DNA of 64,000 bases from Planctomycetota bacterium. GTDB lineage: Bacteria; Planctomycetota; Phycisphaerae; Sedimentisphaerales; Anaerobacaceae. Within the stretch, counting starts at the first letter, position 1. Every line of letters begins with the position of its first letter. Below are positions 1 to 7,545 of the stretch, piece by piece. The position numbers and the translations under genes were made by a program. The notes under the pieces were generated by a model that had not been told where the DNA came from, ran no database searches, and saw nothing but the letters and a program-made list of their open reading frames with translations. The stretch spans positions 124,001 through 188,000 of the forward strand of contig VRUG01000003.1 of the NCBI GenBank assembly GCA_019456255.1, written 5' to 3'.

Positions 1-48
1 TCCGCCTCTGAGACAAAAGAGCAGGGCACCGACGAAGAATTATTTTAG
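1..48 (+). CDS. 3' end of an unidentified CDS (partial, cut by window start)
   Basis: Frame 1 is open from the first base to a TAG at 46-48 and gives an acidic tail, S-A-S-E-T-K-E-Q-G-T-D-E-E-L-F. It ends 7 nt before tRNA-Leu. The piece is too short to identify. An acidic tail next to a tRNA-Leu would fit secG, which precedes a leucine tRNA in some bacteria, but that is a guess from context only. It could also be a chance open frame. Confidence 0.3.
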   Translation, partial: SASETKEQGTDEELF

Positions 49-55
49 CTATATC

Positions 56-139
56 GCGAGCGTGGCGGAACTGGCAGACGCGCAGGGTTTAGGTCCCTGT
101 GTCCCTTGGGACGTGGAGGTTCGACTCCTCTCGCTCGCA
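56..139 (+). tRNA. tRNA-Leu (anticodon UAG)
   Basis: Class II tRNA of 84 nt without an encoded CCA. The acceptor stem is GCGAGCG (56-62) with CGCTCGC (132-138), and the discriminator base is A139. The anticodon stem CAGGG/CCCTG encloses the loop TTTAGGT, so the anticodon is TAG (reads CUN leucine codons). A long variable arm follows, then the T-loop TTCGACT, all as expected for tRNA-Leu. It is followed by an intrinsic terminator at 151-192. Its 3' two-thirds recurs in decayed form at 6493-6546. Confidence 0.97.
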
Positions 140-150
140 ATTGAGTTTTT

Positions 151-192
151 AGCCCAATAATGAGGTTTTTAAGCCTTTTGTTGGGCTTTTTT
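151..192 (+). terminator. Intrinsic terminator after tRNA-Leu
   Basis: AGCCCAA (151-157) pairs with TTGGGCT (181-187), and a run of T follows immediately (187-192). A smaller A+G / C+T pairing lies inside the loop. The position, 12 nt after the tRNA, fits termination of the tRNA transcript on the plus strand. Confidence 0.7.
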
Positions 193-374
193 AATATCCA
201 CAAATATGTCCACTGTGAAAATTTGAGCTGACTTTTCATTCTGTAACTAATTTTGAGTAAGACGAGAGTAGTTTTTTAGTAGGGGGGGAAAGAAAAAGGA
301 CGGAGGTTTTTAGTTCCCAGCCCTTTGATTATTTGTAGACATTGTTTTGTTTGGGTAGAAAAATGGTTCATAAA

Positions 375-1844
375 TTAAACGGTATATGTTGACGCAGCGG
401 TTGAGCCTCCTCTGCCTGTCCAGTTAGTGTGGAAGAATTCTCCGCGAGGCTTATCGACCCTTTCATATGTGTGAGCGCCGAAATAGTCACGCTGGGCCTG
501 GAGTAGATTCGCCGGCAGCCTCTGGCTTCTATATCCGTCATAATATGCAAGGGCCGCACCAGTTGCAGGCATTGGGATACCCATATCAACTGCGGATTTT
601 ACAACCCTTCGCCACGATTCCTGCGCACTTTCAACGGCTTCTGCGAAGAATGGGGCAAGAAGCAAGTTGACAAGGTCGGCATTATTGTCAAAGGCTTCTT
701 TGATTTTGCCGAGGAATACCGAACGAATAATACATCCGCCCCGCCACATCAGTGCGATTCCGCCGTTATTGAGATTCCATTTATACTCTTTGGCAGCGGC
801 GCGCATCAGTTGATAGCCCTGCGCATAGGAAATAATTTTACTTGCATAAAGAGCCTTTCGCAAATCATTAACCATCTGCTCTTTATCGCCATCAAAAGTT
901 TTATTTGGCCCGGTAAGAATTTTGGATGCTTCAACTCGCTCATCTTTAATTGCCGAGAGGCATCGTGCAAAAACGGCCTCTCCTATCAGTGTTAAAGGCT
1001 GGCCGAGGTCAAGGGCGGCGATTGCGGTCCATTTGCCGGTACCTTTTTGCCCTGCGGTATCGAGTATCAAATCAACAGTATCGTTTCCATCTTGGTCATG
1101 ATAGCCGAGTATGTCACGGGTGATTTCAATTAGATACGAATCCAGCTCGGCATCGTTCCATTCGGCAAAGACCTTATGCATCTGGCTGTTGGTCATACCG
1201 AGTCCGAACTTCATCATCTGGTATGTTTCGCAAATCATCTGCATATCGCCGTATTCGATACCGTTGTGTACCATTTTGACGAAGTGTCCCGCACCGTTTT
1301 CGCCGACCCAGTCGCAACAAGGCTGGCCATCATCTGTCTGGGCACATATCTTCTGGAAGATTGGTTTTACAGATTCCCATGCACCCGTCGAGCCGCCAGG
1401 CATAATTGATGGGCCAAGCAATGCCCCTTCCTCTCCGCCGGAAACTCCGGTTCCGATATAGAGTTTGCCTTTTTCTTCTACATATTTACATCTTCGAATA
1501 GTATCGGGGAAGTGGCTATTGCCGCCGTCGATAATAATGTCACCATCTTCAAGATGAGGCAGTACCTGCTCGATAAAAGCATCGACAGGGGCGCCGGCTT
1601 TTATCATAACCATAACTTTTCTCGGCGTCTTGAGGTTCGCACAAAGCTCTTCAACGCTATGACAGCCGATTATGTTTTTGCCTTTGGCTCTTCCGTTGAC
1701 AAAATTGTCAACCTTCGAGACTGTTCTATTAAAACAGGCTACGGTAAAGCCCTTGCTTTCCATATTGAGGATAAGATTTTCACCCATAACTGCCAGGCCA
1801 ACGACAGCAATGTCGGCACTTGGGGTACTTTCAGCTTTTGACAT
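375..1844 (-). CDS. gnd: 6-phosphogluconate dehydrogenase (decarboxylating)
   Basis: 489 aa, the usual full length of the long GND family. It oxidises 6-phosphogluconate to ribulose-5-phosphate and CO2 with NAD(P)+ in the cytosol (oxidative pentose phosphate pathway). The N-terminal Rossmann motif VVGLAVMGENL is at about residues 14-24. The substrate-binding segment includes GGNSHFPDT, GTGVSGGEEGA and the catalytic GHFVKMVHNGIEYGDMQ (Lys and Glu present). The C-terminal helical domain and tail (GEFFHTNWTGRGG) are intact. A GGAG-type ribosome site lies 10 nt before the ATG. It is the last gene of a five-gene minus-strand run (PFK, SDR, HAD, LarA-type, gnd). The preceding enzyme of the pathway, 6-phosphogluconolactonase, is encoded at 37.9 kb. 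Confidence 0.97.
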   Translation of the reverse strand: MSKAESTPSADIAVVGLAVMGENLILNMESKGFTVACFNRTVSKVDNFVNGRAKGKNIIGCHSVEELCANLKTPRKVMVMIKAGAPVDAFIEQVLPHLEDGDIIIDGGNSHFPDTIRRCKYVEEKGKLYIGTGVSGGEEGALLGPSIMPGGSTGAWESVKPIFQKICAQTDDGQPCCDWVGENGAGHFVKMVHNGIEYGDMQMICETYQMMKFGLGMTNSQMHKVFAEWNDAELDSYLIEITRDILGYHDQDGNDTVDLILDTAGQKGTGKWTAIAALDLGQPLTLIGEAVFARCLSAIKDERVEASKILTGPNKTFDGDKEQMVNDLRKALYASKIISYAQGYQLMRAAAKEYKWNLNNGGIALMWRGGCIIRSVFLGKIKEAFDNNADLVNLLLAPFFAEAVESAQESWRRVVKSAVDMGIPMPATGAALAYYDGYRSQRLPANLLQAQRDYFGAHTYERVDKPRGEFFHTNWTGRGGSTAASTYTV

Positions 1845-1859
1845 TTCTTGATTCTCCTT

Positions 1860-3131
1860 TTAATCGTCCTTAAATCTATCTCTAAATGACCATAATCCCA
1901 TACCGGGATTGGAAATGTAATATATTTCTTCACCATCCACAGCATTAAATCCATCTTTTAATTTTTCCGGGTCATACTTCGCCATCATATCATTTAAATC
2001 GGCATATTCAAAGTTTACCGATTCGATTTCTTCTTTTGTAAGTTTGCCCGGACAATATGTAATTTTAAACCTACCTTCGCTTGAACCGTGGATTAAATGT
2101 GCAGCGGCGCTTAAATTGTTTTTCAAATCATCGTTTTTTTTGACAAGCTGCAAAACCTTATCTGTGCCGACATAGCCGTACTTTCTTATGAGCCGGTCGA
2201 TCTCTTTATCTTCGCCAAACTCGGCCAGGCCCGGTGCAAGGACTATAAGTTCTCCTCCATCGGCCATCGCCATTCTTGTCCGGTAAATACTTTTGTTGCC
2301 GAGCCATGTGCTTTTGAATTCTTCGGGCTCAAGATAAACTACAACTTTCTTTAGCGGTTCATCAAGCATCTGGAAATTAACTTTTAGCGAAAGCTCAGCG
2401 GCAAGATTAAAACATTCAATGTCATCCCCTATAAACAACCCACGGGTTATTTGTTTGCCGTTTGCCGCCTCAACAACGGTATGAACATAAACGATTGGTA
2501 AATCAGAAGTAAACTGTTCGGATGCATAATTTAGAACTTTTCTAACGGGCGTATCGGCCCGGCCCATAATCTTTTCCATCCCGAAGACCGCTCCGAGAAA
2601 ATGACTCTTATTTATTCCTTCGGGCCCGCCTGTGCCGACAAAGATATTTTTATTATAATTAGCCATGCCTACAACCTCATGCGGAACGACCTGGCCTATT
2701 GACAATATCAAATCAAAATCACCTTTGACAAGAAGTTTATCAACTTGCACCGGCCATGGGTAATCGACTTTGCCGCCGCTCACCTCTTTTACAAACTCGC
2801 TCGGCACCTCGCCCAGTGTTACAATTCCTTCTCGCCAATCATGTTCACGAAAAAGCCCGACGGGAGTCTTGCCAAACATCCTCTTAATTTCCGCTTCGGT
2901 CATCGGAGTATGTGTCCCAAGGGCTGGCAGGATGTCTGTCATTGTATCTTTATAATACTCCCACGCCATCTCGGTCAGTTCGCCAGCGCGAGAATAAAAT
3001 CGCGTTATATCCGGTGGGATTGTCAGGACTTTATTTTTTTTGCCGAGCTTATCTAAAGCTTCATGTAGACCTTGTTGAAGGTCATGGGCTGATAGTTCCT
3101 CGTTTTCATTTCCTCGTTTATAATAAAGCAT
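1860..3131 (-). CDS. LarA-family nickel-pincer racemase/epimerase (DUF2088)
   Basis: 423 aa. LarA enzymes use a covalently held nickel-pincer nucleotide to racemise or epimerise alpha-hydroxy acids by hydride transfer. The sequence keeps what I align as the full catalytic set: His97 in F-R-E-H-D-W (LarA His108), His151 in V-V-P-H-E (His174), Lys161 (the Lys184 that binds the cofactor) and His177 in I-N-K-S-H-F (His200, nickel ligand). The spacings 151-161-177 match LarA 174-184-200 exactly. The cofactor synthesis genes larB, larC and larE are not in the window. Neighbouring sugar-acid enzymes (UxuB-like SDR, gnd) suggest a sugar-acid substrate such as gluconate/mannonate rather than lactate; that is inference. 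It starts 6 nt after the HAD gene stop, so it is probably translationally coupled. Confidence 0.85.
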   Translation of the reverse strand: MLYYKRGNENEELSAHDLQQGLHEALDKLGKKNKVLTIPPDITRFYSRAGELTEMAWEYYKDTMTDILPALGTHTPMTEAEIKRMFGKTPVGLFREHDWREGIVTLGEVPSEFVKEVSGGKVDYPWPVQVDKLLVKGDFDLILSIGQVVPHEVVGMANYNKNIFVGTGGPEGINKSHFLGAVFGMEKIMGRADTPVRKVLNYASEQFTSDLPIVYVHTVVEAANGKQITRGLFIGDDIECFNLAAELSLKVNFQMLDEPLKKVVVYLEPEEFKSTWLGNKSIYRTRMAMADGGELIVLAPGLAEFGEDKEIDRLIRKYGYVGTDKVLQLVKKNDDLKNNLSAAAHLIHGSSEGRFKITYCPGKLTKEEIESVNFEYADLNDMMAKYDPEKLKDGFNAVDGEEIYYISNPGMGLWSFRDRFKDD

Positions 3132-3137
3132 CTTTTG

Positions 3138-4043
3138 TTACCATTGCGGGTGTTCAGGCAGATAAGCATCGAACTCAGCGATTACTTTTTTCTCGTAGTC
3201 ACCGGCATATTTACCACCTATAAATTTATCGAAAGATTCATCATGGAACCGCTTCCATGATTCGATTTCGCAGCCTGGATTAATGGGATAAAACAAAATC
3301 CCGTTTGCTTTTGCCGCCTTCATATCCCCGGGAGCATCGCCTATCATCAGCACCTTATCCTTATCATATTTGCCATCGGTGGCGCTTGCAAGATGTTCTG
3401 CCTTTTCGCCCATTTCCTGACCGGCGATTATCGAAACATGTTTATCGACATCGTGTTCGGCCCACTCTCGCACCAGCGCTTCGGTCGGAGTCGAAGAGCA
3501 GACTATTACATCCGCATCCTTCTCTATTTTCATCAAACTCTCGCGAACATTCGGAAAAGGCGGAATATCTTTAACTATTTGTGATATCACCTCGTTAACT
3601 TTTTCACTCCACTCAAGAATATGTTCAAGTTCCTTCTTGGATTCTGTATCTGTTGCCGAATCGATAGCCATTTTCAACCCTTCATTACTAAGGAGGCTAT
3701 TGGGATCGTTAACCCAATCACAATAATGCTTAAACTGAGGGACCTTAAAGCCGTGAGACTTTACCATTGGATGTGACGGCAGAAGTTCTGTAAGAATTCG
3801 AACAACCGTTTTATGGCGGTTGGCGCCGCGTGTCTTTGAAAACAAATCCGCAAACTCTTTACATTCACGGGCTGCCTGTGCTACAGGCTGCAAACCAAAA
3901 TAAGCTATCATCCACGGGCAAAAACATTCACGCTGTTTGATTCCCATTGAATCGAACACACATCCATCCGAATCGATGCCTACGAAAAAATCTTTTGTCG
4001 GCTTCAAATCTTTTAAAGCTTGTGACGGGGCAAAATCTATCAT
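3138..4043 (-). CDS. HAD-superfamily hydrolase (sugar-phosphate phosphatase-like)
   Basis: 301 aa. HAD motif I is at about residues 22-31 (GIDSDGCVFD, nucleophile Asp24 and Asp26), motif II is VCSST near residue 182, and motif IV is the acidic LMIGDAPGDMKAA near residue 237. A large helical cap (about residues 45-165) separates motifs I and II, as in C1-cap members. The family dephosphorylates small phosphorylated metabolites, and the substrate cannot be read from the sequence. Between an epimerase, an SDR and gnd, a sugar-acid or sugar phosphate is the natural guess. Middle gene of the operon, with short gaps on both sides. Confidence 0.8.
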   Translation of the reverse strand: MIDFAPSQALKDLKPTKDFFVGIDSDGCVFDSMGIKQRECFCPWMIAYFGLQPVAQAARECKEFADLFSKTRGANRHKTVVRILTELLPSHPMVKSHGFKVPQFKHYCDWVNDPNSLLSNEGLKMAIDSATDTESKKELEHILEWSEKVNEVISQIVKDIPPFPNVRESLMKIEKDADVIVCSSTPTEALVREWAEHDVDKHVSIIAGQEMGEKAEHLASATDGKYDKDKVLMIGDAPGDMKAAKANGILFYPINPGCEIESWKRFHDESFDKFIGGKYAGDYEKKVIAEFDAYLPEHPQW

Positions 4044-4080
4044 TGTTCTTTCTTACTCCAATAGTTAATAAACTGAAAAT

Positions 4081-4890
4081 TTACACCCCGCTGAAAGCGC
4101 TGAACCCGCCGTCAATTGGTACGACAACTCCTGTTACGTATTTGGCTGCGTCACTTAACAGCCATAGAACCGTTCCACACAATTCATCAGCTTCACCATA
4201 TCTATCCATCGGGATATGATTGATAATTGTTTTACCTCTGTCGGTCGGCTCACCGGTTTTCTCATCGGTCAACAGAAACCGGTTCTGATCCGTGATAAAA
4301 AAGCCCGGAGCAATTGCGTTTACCCTGATATTCTTTGAATAGTTCCGGCACATATGCACAGCCAGCCATTGTGTGAAGTTGCTTATGGCCGCCTTTGCCG
4401 CTGAATACGCTGGAATCTTCGTTAGAGGCCTAAATGCATTCATACTTGAAACATTCAATATAACCCCTTCGCCGCTTTGAGTCATATCTTTTGCGAAAAC
4501 CTGTGTCGGCAGAAGTGTGCCCAGAAAATTCAAATCAAAAACTGACCTGATGGCATCAGCAGGCATATCAAAAAATTCAAGCTCATCCGAAGTCGTAGCT
4601 CTTTTATTATTGCCGCCAGCACCGTTGATAAGAATATCGATTCTGCCAAACTCGGAATTTATTTTTTCTTTCGCCGCCTCAAGCGTTTCCTTTTCAAGCA
4701 CATTACACTTTACCGCCAATGAGGTTCCACCATCGGCCTTGATTTCGTCTACCACTTTTTTTGCAGCCTCTTCATTCAAATCCAGCACGGCGATTTTCGC
4801 TCCGGCCTTTGCAAGATGTTTTGCCATTGTCCCACACAAAACTCCGCCTGCTCCTGTTATAACGATGGTTTTGTCTTTAACGTCAAACAT
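4081..4890 (-). CDS. SDR oxidoreductase, UxuB/D-mannonate oxidoreductase-like
   Basis: 269 aa from the ATG at 4890, which has an AGGAG box 5 nt upstream. A longer in-frame ATG at 4950 would overlap the PFK gene and is rejected. The Rossmann motif TGAGGVLCG is near residues 10-18, NGAGG near 90, and the catalytic Ser-Tyr-Lys set is in VSSMNAF and YSAAKAA. The GGVLC motif and the GAGGNN segment resemble the SDR-type mannonate oxidoreductase (Bacillus UxuB/YjmF) and gluconate 5-dehydrogenase group. It probably interconverts a hexonate and a ketohexonate with NAD(P)H. Which sugar acid is used is inference. It sits 16 nt after the PFK gene. Confidence 0.85.
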   Translation of the reverse strand: MFDVKDKTIVITGAGGVLCGTMAKHLAKAGAKIAVLDLNEEAAKKVVDEIKADGGTSLAVKCNVLEKETLEAAKEKINSEFGRIDILINGAGGNNKRATTSDELEFFDMPADAIRSVFDLNFLGTLLPTQVFAKDMTQSGEGVILNVSSMNAFRPLTKIPAYSAAKAAISNFTQWLAVHMCRNYSKNIRVNAIAPGFFITDQNRFLLTDEKTGEPTDRGKTIINHIPMDRYGEADELCGTVLWLLSDAAKYVTGVVVPIDGGFSAFSGV

Positions 4891-4906
4891 TTTTACTCCT
4901 GACTTA

Positions 4907-6172
4907 TTATAAGTAATTCGGTAAAATCTTTTCGATATGTTTTCTTTCAAATCTCATATAGACCGGCAAACCATCTTTGCCAATCGTAATATTGACCTGG
5001 CCCTGAATCAGCGGCCTTACATAATCAAGCATAGCCTCTGTTACGCCGTTGCCTCTTTCGTTAATAAATTCTGCGGGCACCTTCTTTTCATCATTGGCAA
5101 CATCGCTTAATTCCGCCAGCCCGGTCGTACATTTATAAGGTGAATCCGATTCTCTGGTCAAAGTTACCATTTTGCCGTTAATGCCGTCCAAAGCATGCTT
5201 TACAGCCATCTGCCCGCACATATACGCCTCATTGATATCGGTTAGTGAGGCAAAATGCATCGCACTTCGCTGATTAGTGCCGAGCTTATTAAAACGGGCC
5301 TTTATCCCAACTTCCTTTTCAATAACAGCTTTGAGCATTTCCGCAACTCCACCAAGCTGTGCATGGCCAAAACTATCAAGACCAACGCCGCTTGTCTCAG
5401 CACTAACATAATTACCGTTGCTGTCTTTCAATCCTTCTCCGGTAACGATGAAGACTCTGCCGAATTCCTTATAAACTTCTTTAACGTCAGCGACAAGTTT
5501 TTCAAGGCTAAACGCAGCTTCAGGCATATAGATAAGATGCGGCGCATCCTGTGGTTCTCTTACTGCAAGCCCCGTCGCCGCCGCGATCCAGCCTGCATTT
5601 CTGCCCATAACCTCAAGGATAGTACAGGTATCGGTTGTATAGAGTGCCTCGGTATCCATTCCGGCATTCATTGCACTGGTCGCGACATACTTTGCGACAC
5701 TTCCGTAGCCTGGGCAGTGGTCGGTGTGCGCCAAATCGTTATCAATCGTTTTTGGTATCCCCATACAGATAAGTTCATATCCGATTTCAGCGGCGAGTTT
5801 ATTTACCTTGTCGCAGGTATCCATCGAATCGTTGCCGCCGGAGTAGAAGAAATAATGAATATCGTGCGCCTTGAAAACATCAATTATTCTTTCGTAGTCA
5901 GCCCTGGATTCGTCCAGCGATTTTAGCTTGTATCTGCACGAGCCAATCGCCGCCGCCGGTGTCCTTTTCAGCGCATCGATAGTTTCAGGTTTTTCTGCGC
6001 TTATATCAAACAATTCCTCTTTCAAAACACCGAGTATCCCGTTGGTTGCGCCAAAAACACTATTGATTTTGCCGGACTTGATCGCCTGCTGTATCACACC
6101 GCATACAGTTGAGTTAATAGCTGCGGTAGGCCCACCGCTTTGGGCAACAACGGCATTGGTTTTCGCACTCAT
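4907..6172 (-). CDS. pfp: Phosphofructokinase, PPi-dependent type
   Basis: 421 aa. It phosphorylates fructose 6-phosphate to fructose 1,6-bisphosphate. Two positions that separate ATP from pyrophosphate enzymes point to PPi: the phosphoryl-donor loop reads GGND (residues 112-115, Asp115 where ATP enzymes have Gly), and the catalytic loop reads PKTIDND (Lys141 where ATP enzymes have Gly). Other family motifs are present: QSGGPTAAIN at the N-terminus, MGRNAGW, and a substrate-binding GTNQRS. It is the first gene of the minus-strand sugar-acid operon, with AGGAG upstream of the ATG and a perfect 20-bp palindrome 57 nt before the start. A reversible PPi enzyme fits an energy-limited anaerobe. Confidence 0.93.
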   Translation of the reverse strand: MSAKTNAVVAQSGGPTAAINSTVCGVIQQAIKSGKINSVFGATNGILGVLKEELFDISAEKPETIDALKRTPAAAIGSCRYKLKSLDESRADYERIIDVFKAHDIHYFFYSGGNDSMDTCDKVNKLAAEIGYELICMGIPKTIDNDLAHTDHCPGYGSVAKYVATSAMNAGMDTEALYTTDTCTILEVMGRNAGWIAAATGLAVREPQDAPHLIYMPEAAFSLEKLVADVKEVYKEFGRVFIVTGEGLKDSNGNYVSAETSGVGLDSFGHAQLGGVAEMLKAVIEKEVGIKARFNKLGTNQRSAMHFASLTDINEAYMCGQMAVKHALDGINGKMVTLTRESDSPYKCTTGLAELSDVANDEKKVPAEFINERGNGVTEAMLDYVRPLIQGQVNITIGKDGLPVYMRFERKHIEKILPNYL

Positions 6173-6228
6173 CTTTTTTTCTCCTGTCCTGTTCCTGTTT
6201 TTGCCGAGCAGGTCACCTTGTATTATTT

Positions 6229-6248
6229 TGGCAAATAATTATTTGCCA
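6229..6248. promoter_or_regulatory. Perfect 20-bp palindrome upstream of the PFK-gnd operon
   Basis: TGGCAAATAATTATTTGCCA reads the same on both strands. It lies 57 nt upstream of the PFK start codon, where an operator for a dimeric regulator would be expected. No regulator gene for it is evident nearby. Confidence 0.55.
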
Positions 6249-6790
6249 CTAAAGAATAATCTGGATTTGCCCCAATCCAAAAGCAATTCTATCTCTTTTC
6301 TCAATAGTCCGCAAATAACTTTTATCTTAATAGCATCTTTAATTTTGGATTAGAATTCTCAAACTGTACCAGTTAAAGTGAGACTTCTTTCACTGTGAAA
6401 ATCAACTCCGAGCTATGGCATTCTATGGGGGGGGTGTGGTATAGTCATCCCAGCTGGTGCTATTAAAAAGCTGGTACTAAGGGTATGTGTAAGGTTTAGG
6501 CCTCTGTGTCCCTTGAGACGTGGAGGTTCGACTCGGCTCGCTCGCAGTACTTTTTTTACAGCTACATTACAGATAGCTATTACCGCATAATTGCCTTTAG
6601 TATAAATACCTAAAAAAAATACCACAACCTGGGTATTTACCTGACGTCAATCAGGTAGTAAGCGCATATCAACAAATTAAATCTGGTAAAAAAGCCAAAT
6701 TGCAGCATAAACATTTTATCAACGCCTGCAATGAGCCGATATGAATATAGTATCTTTTGGTCGATAATGAAGTTCCCAGAGGGATGTACA
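6249..6790. other. Intergenic stretch between the PFK operon and the receiver gene
   Basis: No supported protein gene. It holds the decayed tRNA-Leu copy (6493-6546) and, at 6391-6402, a 12-nt word CACTGTGAAAAT that also occurs at 211-222 next to the intact tRNA. A G-run of eight is present at 6425-6432. Apparent open frames here are translations of the tRNA remnant. Confidence 0.6.
6493..6546 (+). pseudogene. Truncated tRNA-Leu remnant (possible distal attachment site)
   Basis: These 54 nt match tRNA-Leu positions 86-139 in the same orientation with 5 mismatches (49/54 identical), running from the anticodon loop to the discriminator base. The 5' third of the tRNA is not recognisable upstream. 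Two mismatches fall in the T-stem (CGGCT in place of CCTCT), so the copy could not fold into a working tRNA. A 3' tRNA fragment repeated in direct orientation downstream of an intact tRNA is what integration into a tRNA gene leaves behind. No integrase gene lies between the copies. Confidence 0.8.
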
Positions 6791-7225
6791 ATGATGGACG
6801 AAAAAATATCCATAGATAAGAGTATCGTGATAATCGCGGCAGAGGACGACAATAGCAGTTACATTCTGACCGAACATACGCTTCGTAGAGCTGATATTGA
6901 AAATGAAATAATCTGGCTGAAAGACGGACACGAGACTCTGGCTTTTTTCTACGAAAATAACGGTATTTTTGATGAAAACAAAAAATATATCCTCCTGCTG
7001 GATATCCACATGCCCAAAGTTGATGGTATGCAGGTTCTCAAAAAAATCAGACGGGATGACAGATTCAGACATAATGTTTCAGTTATAATGTTGACCGTCG
7101 ACGAGGACCCTGACAATACAAGACGTTGTTATGAACTTGGCTGCAACGCCCATGTTATTAAACCTGCTGATGAGGGTTTGACTGGGGCGATAGGACGAGT
7201 AGCAGGAATTTTAAGCCCTGTTTGA
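6791..7225 (+). CDS. Single-domain response regulator (REC)
   Basis: 144 aa from the ATG at 6791, which follows an AGAGGGA ribosome site. A further upstream in-frame ATG at 6731 has no such site. One receiver domain fills the protein: acidic residues E18-D19-D20, phosphoacceptor Asp71 in LLLDIHMP, the conserved Thr in IMLTVD and Lys in VIKPADEG. There is no output domain. The form resembles Rcp1/CheY-like receivers that partner with bacteriophytochrome-type or hybrid kinases, but the partner is unknown. It is upstream of and codirectional with the TonB/kinase block and may belong to it; a 320-nt gap separates them. Confidence 0.92.
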   Translation: MMDEKISIDKSIVIIAAEDDNSSYILTEHTLRRADIENEIIWLKDGHETLAFFYENNGIFDENKKYILLLDIHMPKVDGMQVLKKIRRDDRFRHNVSVIMLTVDEDPDNTRRCYELGCNAHVIKPADEGLTGAIGRVAGILSPV

Positions 7226-7545
7226 TTTGCAATACCCAATTTTTATATCACCATATAAAATCCCTCATTTTTTTACTTAAAATTAGCATTATTTAGCCAA
7301 TGTACGCCCATAGAAAGATTGTCAGCCGATAGTTTTGAAGTTAATCAACATTAATATTTTGTCGATGTATTGCATGTAGAAATGGGGGTAGCTGACTTTC
7401 AACCGGGGGGTTGCATTATCAGCCAGATACGAACAATGCGGCCTGAATGGTAAATAAAACGGGATTGTATGCGAAAGATAAGTAGATAATCGCTGTCAAA
7501 AATGAAACAACTATATCGGGGGTGCCGAATCGGGGGGCAAAGAGA
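7226..7545. other. Intergenic stretch upstream of the first TonB receptor
   Basis: AT-rich, with no supported gene. TTTTATA (7241-7247) and TATAAAA (7254-7260) form a weak stem shortly after the receiver stop, followed by a T-rich stretch, and might act as a terminator. A short CAACC/GGTTG stem lies near 7400. I see no cobalamin riboswitch box, which one might look for before a TonB receptor. Confidence 0.4.

Noticed and set aside
45-239. Minus-strand frame over tRNA-Leu, with a similar one at 6413-6625
   Set aside because: Both are translations of the antisense of the tRNA and its remnant; the protein similarity between them only reflects the DNA repeat.
5255-5926. Plus-strand open frame of 223 codons
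   Set aside because: Antisense shadow of the phosphofructokinase gene, with no motifs or ribosome site.
375-6172. Whole operon as a phage or ICE remnant
   Set aside because: No integrase, phage or conjugation genes are present; only the tRNA repeat supports past integration.
7226-7545. Cobalamin or c-di-GMP riboswitch before the TonB receptor
   Set aside because: No conserved B12 box or GEMM motif is present in the sequence.
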